Shown here: piece after piece, positions 1 through 5,476 of the stretch
Layout: every line of letters starts with the position of its first letter
How positions within the stretch are numbered: the first letter of the stretch is position 1
Assembly (NCBI GenBank): GCA_934555865.1
Contig: CAKTFI010000068.1
Span: 1-5,807 of the forward strand
DNA from: an uncultured Christensenellaceae bacterium
GTDB lineage: Bacteria; Bacillota; Clostridia; Christensenellales; Christensenellaceae
Reading direction: 5' to 3'
Length of the DNA: 5,807 nucleotides
Made by a program: the position numbers and the translations under genes
The notes under the pieces: generated by a model
The model's input: the letters and a program-made list of their open reading frames with translations, nothing else
Told to the model about the DNA's origin: nothing
The model's database searches: none

Positions 1-44
1 GGGTTGGGATGCACGCCATGCACGGTGAGGATTTGCCACCTCTT
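1..44 (-). other. Downstream edge: Shine-Dalgarno-like sequence and possible start of another gene
   Basis: After the gatB stop (47-45) the minus strand reads AAGAGGTGG (44-36), a fair ribosome binding site. A GTG follows at 23-21 and an ATG at 19-17, at spacings of 12 and 16 bases, longer than ideal. Fewer than eight codons remain before the edge, so no product can be named. No terminator is visible after gatB within the window, so the operon may continue. Confidence 0.3.
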
Positions 45-1487
45 TCACACTTCCCCACCGTCCTCCGTCGCGAGCAATTCCGCCAAAATCGCGGAGAGCT
101 GCCGCGGGTCGGCCTTGCCGCCGGAGAGCGCCATCGCCCGGCCCATGAGCGCGCCCGCCGCCGCCTTTTTGCCGCGCCGGTAATCCGCGATCATTTGGGG
201 GTTTGCGCGCAGCGCGTCGCGCGCAAAGCCCAAAAGCGCCGCCCGGTCGGTGATCTGCGCCAGGCCGCGGTCGCACACGGCCGCCGCCGGGTCGAAATCC
301 GCCGTCCAGAGCTCCTCCACGAGCTGCCGCGCGGTGCCGTGGTTGATGCGCCCCGCCGAGATCAGGTCGGCCACCGCGGCCAGCCGCGCCGGGGCAACGG
401 GGATCTCCGCCTGTCCCGCGTCCAGCTTGCGGAAGACTTCCCGCAAAAGCAGAGACGCCAGCACGCCGGGCGCAGCGCACAGCGCCGCCGCGCGCTCGAA
501 ATAGTCCGCGACCGCCTTTTCCGCCGTCAAGCGCTCTGCCTCATAGGCCGAAAGGCCGTATTCGCGCACATAGCGTTCGCGGCGCACATCGGGAAGCGGC
601 GGAATCTCGGCCTGCCGCGCGGCAAGGAAGCCCTCGTCCAGCCGGATCGGCGGCAGGTCCGGGTCGGGGAAGTAGCGGTAATCGCTCGCATCCTCCTTGC
701 TGCGCAGGGGCGAGGTCTTGCCGGTCGCCGGGTCAAAGCGGCGCGTTTCCTGCACGACCTGCCCGCCTTCCTCCAAAATCTGCACCTGGCGGGCAAATTC
801 CTCCTCGATCGCGCGGCCGATGAACTGGAAGGAGTTCAGGTTCTTCATCTCGGTGCGGGTGCCAAGCGCGTCGCTCCCGCGGCGGCGCACCGACAGGTTG
901 ACATCGGCGCGCATCTGCCCGCGGTCCATGCGGCATTCGGACACGCCGCTGTAGCGGAGCACGCTGCGCAGTTTTTTCAGGTAGGCGTCCACCTCCTCGG
1001 CCGAGCGCAGGTCAGGTTCCGAGACGATCTCGATGAGCGGCACACCGCAGCGGTTGCAGTCGATGAGCGTCCCCCGCGCGTCGTGCACGAGCTTGCCGGC
1101 GTCCTCCTCGATGTGGATGCGGGTCAGGCGGATCTCCTTCTCCCCCGCCTCCGTCACGATTTTGACGCGCCCACCCTGGCAGAGCGGCAGGTCGTATTGC
1201 GAGATCTGATACGCCTTCGGCAGGTCGGGGTAGAAGTAGTTCTTGCGGTCCTGCTTGGAATAGCGCGCGATGTCGCACCCGAGCGCGAGCCCGGCGCGGA
1301 CGGCGTAGTCCACGACCTTTTGGTTGAGTACGGGGAGCGTCCCCGGCATGCCCATGCACACGGGGCAGCACTGCGTGTTTGGCTCTGCGCCATAGGCGGT
1401 CGAGCAGCCGCAGAAGATCTTGCTCTGCGTTGCGAGCTCGACATGCACTTCCAGGCCGATGACCATTTCGTAATCAATCTTTTTCAT
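45..1487 (-). CDS. gatB: Asp-tRNA(Asn)/Glu-tRNA(Gln) amidotransferase subunit B
   Basis: GatB binds the misacylated tRNA, phosphorylates the Asp or Glu side chain with ATP and amidates it using ammonia from GatA. The 480 residues are full length. Visible features are the N-terminal GLEVHVEL (11-18, Glu13 and His15 at the kinase site), a zinc site formed by Cys26, Cys28, Cys41 and Cys44 (FCGC...CCPVC), and KNYFYPDLPKAYQISQYD (82-99). Next come the metal-site region HIEEDAGKL (125-133), IEIVSEPD (152-159), MRADVNLSVR (192-201) and EMKNLNSF (213-220). The C-terminal 150 or so residues are the helical domain and YqeY-like tail that grips the tRNA elbow, ending in ALMGRAMALSGGKADPRQL. The ATG at 1487 overlaps the gatA end by 14 bases, with a GAAGGGAG site inside gatA, so translation is likely coupled. 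The frame stays open far upstream through gatA, but that extension is an artefact of GC-rich sequence. Identity is very secure. Confidence 0.98.
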   Translation of the reverse strand: MKKIDYEMVIGLEVHVELATQSKIFCGCSTAYGAEPNTQCCPVCMGMPGTLPVLNQKVVDYAVRAGLALGCDIARYSKQDRKNYFYPDLPKAYQISQYDLPLCQGGRVKIVTEAGEKEIRLTRIHIEEDAGKLVHDARGTLIDCNRCGVPLIEIVSEPDLRSAEEVDAYLKKLRSVLRYSGVSECRMDRGQMRADVNLSVRRRGSDALGTRTEMKNLNSFQFIGRAIEEEFARQVQILEEGGQVVQETRRFDPATGKTSPLRSKEDASDYRYFPDPDLPPIRLDEGFLAARQAEIPPLPDVRRERYVREYGLSAYEAERLTAEKAVADYFERAAALCAAPGVLASLLLREVFRKLDAGQAEIPVAPARLAAVADLISAGRINHGTARQLVEELWTADFDPAAAVCDRGLAQITDRAALLGFARDALRANPQMIADYRRGKKAAAGALMGRAMALSGGKADPRQLSAILAELLATEDGGEV

Positions 1488-2913
1488 GGTATGCTCTCCC
1501 TTCTTCCAGCGCCGCGGCCGCCTGATACAGCCGCGCCTCGCTCCACTTCGGCCCCATGAGCTGCACGCCGATGGGCAGCCCCGCCGCATCCCGCCCACAG
1601 GGCAGGCTGAGCGCGGGAATCCCGGCGATGTTGACGGGGACGGTGTAGATGTCGCCCAGATACATCTGCATCGGGTCGGCCGTCTTTTCCCCGAGGCGAT
1701 AGGCCGTCGTGGGGGCGACGGGCGAGAGGATGAGGTCGTGGCTTGCGAAGATCTTTTCGTATTCCGCCGCGATGCGCGTGCGCATCTGCAATGCCTTCTT
1801 ATAATAGGCGTCGTAATAGCCCGCCGACAGCGCGAAGGTGCCGAGCAGGATGCGGCGCTTGACCTCCTCGCCGAAGAATTCGGTGCGCGTGCGGCAATAC
1901 AGCTCGCCGATGCTCTCGAACTCCGCCGCGCGGCTGCCGAAGCGCACGCCGTCGAACCGGGCGAGGTTGGAGGAGGCCTCCGCGCTGGACAGCACATAGT
2001 ACGCCGGGAGCGCCGCCGCCAGCGAGGGGAGAGAGACCTCCTCCACCGCCGCGCCCGCGGCCTCCAGCCGCCGCGCCGCGGCCAGCACCGCCGCCTTGAC
2101 CTCTGCATCCAGGCCCTCGCCGAAGAATTCCCGCGGGAGCGCCACGCGCAGGCCCGCGACGCCGTGGCCGAGCAGGCGGGAGAAGTCCTCCGCCGGGCGG
2201 GGGGCGCTCGTGGCGTCCAGTGCATCCTCCCCCGCGACCGCCGACAGCACCGCCGCGTTGTCGGCCACACAGGCCGTGATCGGCCCCACTTGGTCGAGCG
2301 AGGAGGCGAACGCCACGAGCCCATAGCGCGACACACGGCCATAGGTGGGCTTTAGCCCTACGACACCACAGAACGCGGCCGGCTGCCGGATGGAGCCGCC
2401 GGTGTCCGAGCCGAGCGCATAGACCGCTTCGCCCGCCGCAACCGCCGCCGCCGACCCGCCGCTGCTCCCGCCCGGGACGCGCGCGGTGTCCACCGGGTTG
2501 CGCGTCGGGTGAAAGGCGGAGTTTTCCGTGCTGGAGCCCATCGCGAATTCGTCCATATTGAGTTTTCCAAGCGACACCGCCCCGGCCGCCGAAAGCCGCG
2601 ATACCGCCGTCGCATCATAGGCCGGCACGAAGTCCGCCAGCATGCGCGAGGCGCAGGTCGTGCGCACGCCCCGGGTGCACAGGTTATCCTTGAGCGCCAT
2701 GGGGATGCCGGCGAGCAGCGGCAGGTCCTCCCCCTCCGCGCGCCGCGCGTCGACCGCGCGCGCCGCACGGAGGGCCTCCTCGGCCGTCACCGTGAGAAAC
2801 GCGCCGATCTCCGGCTCCCGCCGCGCGACCGTCCCTAAATAGTGCCGGGTCAGCTCCTCCGAAGAGACCTCCCGCGCCCGCAGGGCCTCCGCCCATTCTC
2901 GAATCGTCTTCAT
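1474..2913 (-). CDS. gatA: Asp-tRNA(Asn)/Glu-tRNA(Gln) amidotransferase subunit A (glutaminase)
   Basis: GatA is the amidase-signature subunit of GatCAB. It hydrolyses glutamine (or asparagine) and sends the ammonia to GatB. The 479 residues are full length for the family (about 485). The Ser-cisSer-Lys triad is intact: Lys75 in MALKDN, Ser150 in PGGSSGGSAAA and the nucleophile Ser174 in GSDTGGSIRQPA. Their 75 and 24 residue spacings match those I recall for S. aureus GatA (K79, S154, S178). The conserved GVVGLKPTYGRVSRYGLV and SLDQVGP blocks follow. The ATG at 2913 has a strong AGAGGAGGAA site (2930-2921) seven bases upstream and lies 18 bases after the aspS-gatC stop, so it is in the same transcript. 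Its last four codons and stop overlap the start of gatB. The C-terminus (GRAYHEKD) is slightly shorter than usual but otherwise ordinary. Control is through the operon's T-box. Identity is very secure. Confidence 0.98.
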   Translation of the reverse strand: MKTIREWAEALRAREVSSEELTRHYLGTVARREPEIGAFLTVTAEEALRAARAVDARRAEGEDLPLLAGIPMALKDNLCTRGVRTTCASRMLADFVPAYDATAVSRLSAAGAVSLGKLNMDEFAMGSSTENSAFHPTRNPVDTARVPGGSSGGSAAAVAAGEAVYALGSDTGGSIRQPAAFCGVVGLKPTYGRVSRYGLVAFASSLDQVGPITACVADNAAVLSAVAGEDALDATSAPRPAEDFSRLLGHGVAGLRVALPREFFGEGLDAEVKAAVLAAARRLEAAGAAVEEVSLPSLAAALPAYYVLSSAEASSNLARFDGVRFGSRAAEFESIGELYCRTRTEFFGEEVKRRILLGTFALSAGYYDAYYKKALQMRTRIAAEYEKIFASHDLILSPVAPTTAYRLGEKTADPMQMYLGDIYTVPVNIAGIPALSLPCGRDAAGLPIGVQLMGPKWSEARLYQAAAALEEGRAYHEKD

Positions 2914-2931
2914 ATGCAGGTTCCTCCTCTC

Positions 2932-4995
2932 TCAGTCCACGACGCGGGGCACGAAGATGTACCCTTCCGCGTGCGAAGGCGATGCCGCAAGCAATTCCTC
3001 CCGCGCATTGCCGTTTTGCACGGCGTCCTCGCGGAACACATTGCATTCCTCGCCCACATGCTCCATCGCCGCCTCTGCCGCGGTATCGACCGAGGAAAGC
3101 TGCCGGGCGAAGGCCACCATTTCCTCGAGCTGTGCAGCCATCTCCGCGCGCCCTTCCGCAGGCACCGAGAGCTGCGCCAGCCGCGCCACCGCGTCGACAT
3201 CCACCGCTGCCCGTGCCGCCCGTTTGCCCGCCTTGGCCGCGGCCGCCCCCGGGGTCAGCCCCAAAATGGAAAGCTGCGCCGCGTCGACCGGCGTCGGCGC
3301 GTCCGTCATCGGGCAGGAGGCGTCCTTGACCTTCGGGAAGGCGATCACCTCTCTTAGCGACCCCTCGCCCAGCAGCAGCATGACCAGCCGGTCCAGCCCA
3401 AAGGCAAAGCCCGCGTGCGGCGGTGTGCCATAGCCAAACGCATGCACCATGAAGCCGAAGCGCGCCTCGATCTCCTCCGCCGAAAAGCCAAGCGCGGCAA
3501 ACATCTGCTGCTGCACATCGCTGCGGTGGATGCGCACGCTGCCGCTGCCGAGCTCCACGCCGTTTAGCACGACATCATAGGCCTGCGCCCGCACCCGGCC
3601 AGGGTCGGTGAACAGGTAGGGCATATCCTCGGGATAGGGCATCGTGAACGGGTGGTGCATGGCCACCCAACGGTGTTCCTCCTCAGAATATTCAAACTGC
3701 GGGAAGTCCTGCACGATCAGGAATTTGTAATCCGCCGGGTCCTTTAGGCCCTGCATGTCGGCGATGTCCTGCCGGAGCTGCCCCAAAATGCGCCGCACCG
3801 CCGGGAGCGTATCCGCACAGAACAGGATGAAGTCGCCCTCCGCTGCCTCCATGCGCGAAAGCAGCGCCTGCATCTGCGCCTCGGTGAAGTACTTGGTCAG
3901 GATGGAATAGATGCCGTCCGGCCGCAGCGCGATCCAGGCCATGCCGCCCGCGCCGTAGCGCACCGCCCGCGCCGTGAGGTCGTCGATCTCGCTGCGCGAA
4001 AAGGCCGCGCCGCCCTTGACGCAGATCGCGCGCACCACGCCGCCCGCCTCTGCGACCTTGCGGAACAGCGAAAAGCCGCTCTCCCGCGCCAGGTCGGTGA
4101 GGTCGCGGATGCGCAGGTCATAGCGGATGTCCGGCTTATCCGTGCCGTACCAATCCATCGCCTGCTGCCAGGTGATGCGCGGAAAGGCCGCGAGCTCTAT
4201 GCCCTTGACCTCGCGCATCAGGTGGCGGAACAGGTCCTCCAGGTGCCGGAGGACATCCTCCTGGTCCACAAAGGACAGTTCCATGTCCACCTGCGTGAAT
4301 TCCGGCTGCCGGTCGGCGCGCAGGTCCTCGTCGCGGAAGCAGCGCGCGATCTGGTAATAGCGGTCGATGCCGCCCACCATGAGCAGCTGCTTGAAGATCT
4401 GCGGCGACTGCGGCAGGGCATAGAAGCTGCCCGGGTGCACGCGGCTCGGCACGAGGTAGTCGCGCGCGCCCTCCGGCGTGGACTTGGTGAGCATCGGCGT
4501 CTCCACCGCAAGGAAGCCGTGCGCGTCGAGGTAGGCCTCCGCCGCCCGCTGCACTTCGTGGCGGAAGCGCAGGTTGCGGTACATGCGCGGCTGCCGAAGG
4601 TCGAGGTAGCGGTACTTTAGCCGCAGGTCCTCGCGCACCGCCGCGCCCTCCTCCATCGAAAAGGGCAGCCGCCCGGCCTCGGAGAGCACCTCGAGCTTGT
4701 TCGCCAGCAGCTCGACCGTGCCCGTGGACAGCGCGGGGTTATAGGTCTCCTCGCTGCGGCGGCGGACGACGCCCTCCACCGCGACCACACTCTGGAGCCG
4801 CACCGCCTCGGCCAGCGGGAAGTCCGCCCCCAGCGCCGAGGCGTCGCACACGACTTGCAAGACGCCCTCCCTGTCCTTGAGGTCGAGGAAGATGACGCCG
4901 CCCATGTCCCGCTTGTTCTGCACCCAGCCCGCCGCCTGCTGCCGCGTGCCCCGATGCCGCTCGCCAAATTTTCCGCAATACTCCGTCCGTTTCAT
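2932..4995 (-). CDS. aspS-gatC: Bifunctional aspartyl-tRNA synthetase / GatC amidotransferase subunit (AspRS-GatC fusion)
   Basis: This 687-residue cytoplasmic fusion joins a full AspRS (about residues 1-581; E. coli AspRS is 590) to a full GatC (about 597-687; GatC is usually near 95) through an Ala/Lys/Arg linker (582-596). AspRS parts are an OB-fold anticodon domain (1-110, with WVQNKRDMGGVIFLDL), motif 1 (161-180, ETPMLTKSTPEGARDY), the aspartate site QSPQIFKQ (196-203), motif 2 FRDEDLRADRQPEFTQVD (220-237), the bacterial GAD insertion (about 288-420) and motif 3 GFAFGLDR (529-536, Arg536). The GatC part shows the EHVGEECNVFREDAV core and the end signature EGYIFVPRVVD. AspRS charges tRNA-Asp and, if non-discriminating, tRNA-Asn; GatC stabilises GatA-GatB, which amidates Asp-tRNA(Asn). 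gatA starts 18 bases downstream. No frameshift, stop or good internal ribosome site is seen at the joint, so GatC is probably made only as a fusion. Domain identity is certain; relaxed tRNA specificity is inferred from context. Confidence 0.96.
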   Translation of the reverse strand: MKRTEYCGKFGERHRGTRQQAAGWVQNKRDMGGVIFLDLKDREGVLQVVCDASALGADFPLAEAVRLQSVVAVEGVVRRRSEETYNPALSTGTVELLANKLEVLSEAGRLPFSMEEGAAVREDLRLKYRYLDLRQPRMYRNLRFRHEVQRAAEAYLDAHGFLAVETPMLTKSTPEGARDYLVPSRVHPGSFYALPQSPQIFKQLLMVGGIDRYYQIARCFRDEDLRADRQPEFTQVDMELSFVDQEDVLRHLEDLFRHLMREVKGIELAAFPRITWQQAMDWYGTDKPDIRYDLRIRDLTDLARESGFSLFRKVAEAGGVVRAICVKGGAAFSRSEIDDLTARAVRYGAGGMAWIALRPDGIYSILTKYFTEAQMQALLSRMEAAEGDFILFCADTLPAVRRILGQLRQDIADMQGLKDPADYKFLIVQDFPQFEYSEEEHRWVAMHHPFTMPYPEDMPYLFTDPGRVRAQAYDVVLNGVELGSGSVRIHRSDVQQQMFAALGFSAEEIEARFGFMVHAFGYGTPPHAGFAFGLDRLVMLLLGEGSLREVIAFPKVKDASCPMTDAPTPVDAAQLSILGLTPGAAAAKAGKRAARAAVDVDAVARLAQLSVPAEGRAEMAAQLEEMVAFARQLSSVDTAAEAAMEHVGEECNVFREDAVQNGNAREELLAASPSHAEGYIFVPRVVD

Positions 4996-5000
4996 AGCTT

Positions 5001-5008
5001 CCTCCCTT
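5001..5008 (-). promoter_or_regulatory. Ribosome binding site fixing the aspS-gatC start at 4995
   Basis: AAGGGAGG (5008-5001) sits five bases before the ATG at 4995-4993. This settles the start. The same frame is open for another 104 codons upstream to 5307, but that extension runs through the T-box and its terminator and has no AspRS similarity, whereas MKRTEYCG at 4995 matches the usual AspRS N-terminus. Confidence 0.9.
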
Positions 5009-5029
5009 GCCCCGGCCGCCTTTCCGGGA

Positions 5030-5068
5030 AATAAAAAAGCCTCTCGCCCCCTGTTGGGGCGAAAGGCC
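5030..5068 (-). terminator. T-box-controlled intrinsic terminator (attenuator) before aspS
   Basis: On the minus strand GCCTTTCGCCCC (5067-5056) pairs with GGGGCGAGAGGC (ending at 5039) in a 12-bp stem with one G-T wobble and a small AACAG-type loop. It is followed directly by TTTTTTATTT. It begins eight bases after the conserved T-box sequence, so its 5' arm can be captured by the alternative antiterminator, the classic attenuator arrangement. It would stop transcription about 35 bases before the aspS start when tRNA is fully charged. Confidence 0.95.
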
Positions 5069-5090
5069 AAGTTTCGCGGTACCACCCAAA

Positions 5091-5117
5091 TTTCCCCACC
5101 CGCCCGGCGGATGGAAA
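5091..5117 (-). promoter_or_regulatory. Putative T-box stem III hairpin
   Basis: Read on the minus strand, TTTCC and CCGCC on the 5' side pair with GGCGG and GGAAA on the 3' side around a very short loop, with a few unpaired bases. The hairpin ends two bases before the conserved TGGGTGG of the T-box, the position of stem III in canonical leaders. Structure was drawn by hand, not by free-energy folding. Confidence 0.65.
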
Positions 5118-5393
5118 GTCTCTCTTCGGCAGGTCGATGCCCGCCTACCGGCTTCATGCGCCGGACACATCCGAGCCTACTCTCCCGCCCCCTGCGCACA
5201 AGTGCATTTTCCCGGCTGCAATTCCTGCATCCTGCAAGATTCGCCCACCCGGTGGGACAGCATTTTGGTCGGCCGCTCCTGGCTGTTCTTCTCCGCCCCT
5301 TCCGCACCGCATTCCCAGCAACAGCGGCTCTCTTGGGCTTCCCGCGGCGGATACTCTGCCATTCATCGCGTTTTTCTTGTAAATTTGTTTTTC

Positions 5394-5422
5394 ATTATAG
5401 GCAGTGTTCCCGCAAATGTCAA
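5394..5422 (-). promoter_or_regulatory. Consensus sigma-A (housekeeping) promoter of the aspS-gatC/gatA/gatB operon
   Basis: On the minus strand a perfect -35 box TTGACA (5422-5417) and a perfect -10 box TATAAT (5399-5394) are separated by exactly 17 bases, the optimal spacing. An A/T-rich stretch lies just upstream of the -35 box (about 5430-5443). Transcription should begin near 5387-5388. A full-consensus promoter is what one expects where expression is set mainly by a downstream transcription attenuator, here the T-box, rather than by initiation. Confidence 0.93.
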
Positions 5423-5443
5423 GGGGATTTTGCATTTTTTATT

Positions 5444-5476
5444 CGGCAGCTTGCATTTTCCCGTTTACAGCTGCCG
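5444..5476. repeat. 8-bp inverted repeat spanning the stop codon of the upstream gene
   Basis: CGGCAGCT at 5444-5451 and AGCTGCCG at 5469-5476 are perfect inverted repeats with a 17-base spacer that contains the TAA stop of the upstream gene. On the minus strand the second arm is followed by AATAAAAAATGC, which is A-rich rather than T-rich, so it lacks the U-tract of an intrinsic terminator. It may still act as an mRNA 3'-end hairpin or simply be chance in GC-rich DNA. A 9-base direct repeat, TTGCATTTT, occurs at 5430-5438 and 5451-5459. Confidence 0.5.

Larger units (their letters stand above)
5030..5387 (-). promoter_or_regulatory. T-box riboswitch leader with Asn (AAC) specifier, overlapping Glu (GAA)
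   Basis: The T-box core TGGGTGGTACCGCG is exact at 5088-5075; its UGGU can pair with the tRNA ACCA end, or with GCCA by wobble. Stem I can be drawn by hand. CGC 5370-5368 pairs with GCG 5276-5274. A kink-turn-like GATGA/AGGA internal loop follows. GGC 5360-5358 pairs with GCC 5283-5281. The specifier loop has AGTA (5355-5352) opposite GAAGAACA (5291-5284), and TCCGCC 5351-5346 pairs with GGCGGA 5297-5292. AGAGAG (5333-5328) and a distal loop closed by CCGC/GCGG cap the stem. In the canonical arrangement (loop-E GAA, one base, specifier, purine) the specifier is AAC, 5287-5285, followed by A5284. GAA occupies 5288-5286, one base out of register. A stem III hairpin lies at 5117-5091, just before the T-box core. 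Uncharged tRNA should stabilise an antiterminator and allow transcription into aspS. The RNA starts near 5387 (inferred from the promoter) and the leader ends at the attenuator U-tract. Confidence 0.95.

Noticed and set aside
9..1559. 516-codon open frame on the plus strand antisense to gatB
   Set aside because: The product is Arg/His/Ala-rich with no recognisable motif, and it mirrors the codon positions of gatB. It has no promoter or ribosome site of note and is a shadow frame.
1488..2342. Extension of the gatB frame upstream through gatA, giving an apparent 765-residue protein
   Set aside because: The added part is low-complexity Arg/Ala/Ser translation of gatA in another frame, a GC-rich stop-poor artefact. 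GatB begins at the canonical start at 1487.
1486..2355. 289-codon plus-strand frame antisense to gatA
   Set aside because: Same kind of shadow: biased composition, no motifs, fully covered by a certain gene on the other strand.
3033..3312. Possible frameshift or assembly join between separate aspS and gatC genes
   Set aside because: Both domains are in one clean frame, motifs on each side are intact, and there is no leftover stop, start or homopolymer slip at the joint that would suggest an error.
4996..5307. Upstream extension of the AspRS frame by 104 codons to 5307
   Set aside because: It translates through the T-box core and the attenuator, shows no AspRS similarity, and a strong Shine-Dalgarno site supports the ATG at 4995.
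5154..5435. 93-codon minus-strand frame in the leader, a possible leader peptide
   Set aside because: Its start lies upstream of the predicted transcription start and it runs through conserved T-box stem I elements. The RNA structure explains the sequence better.
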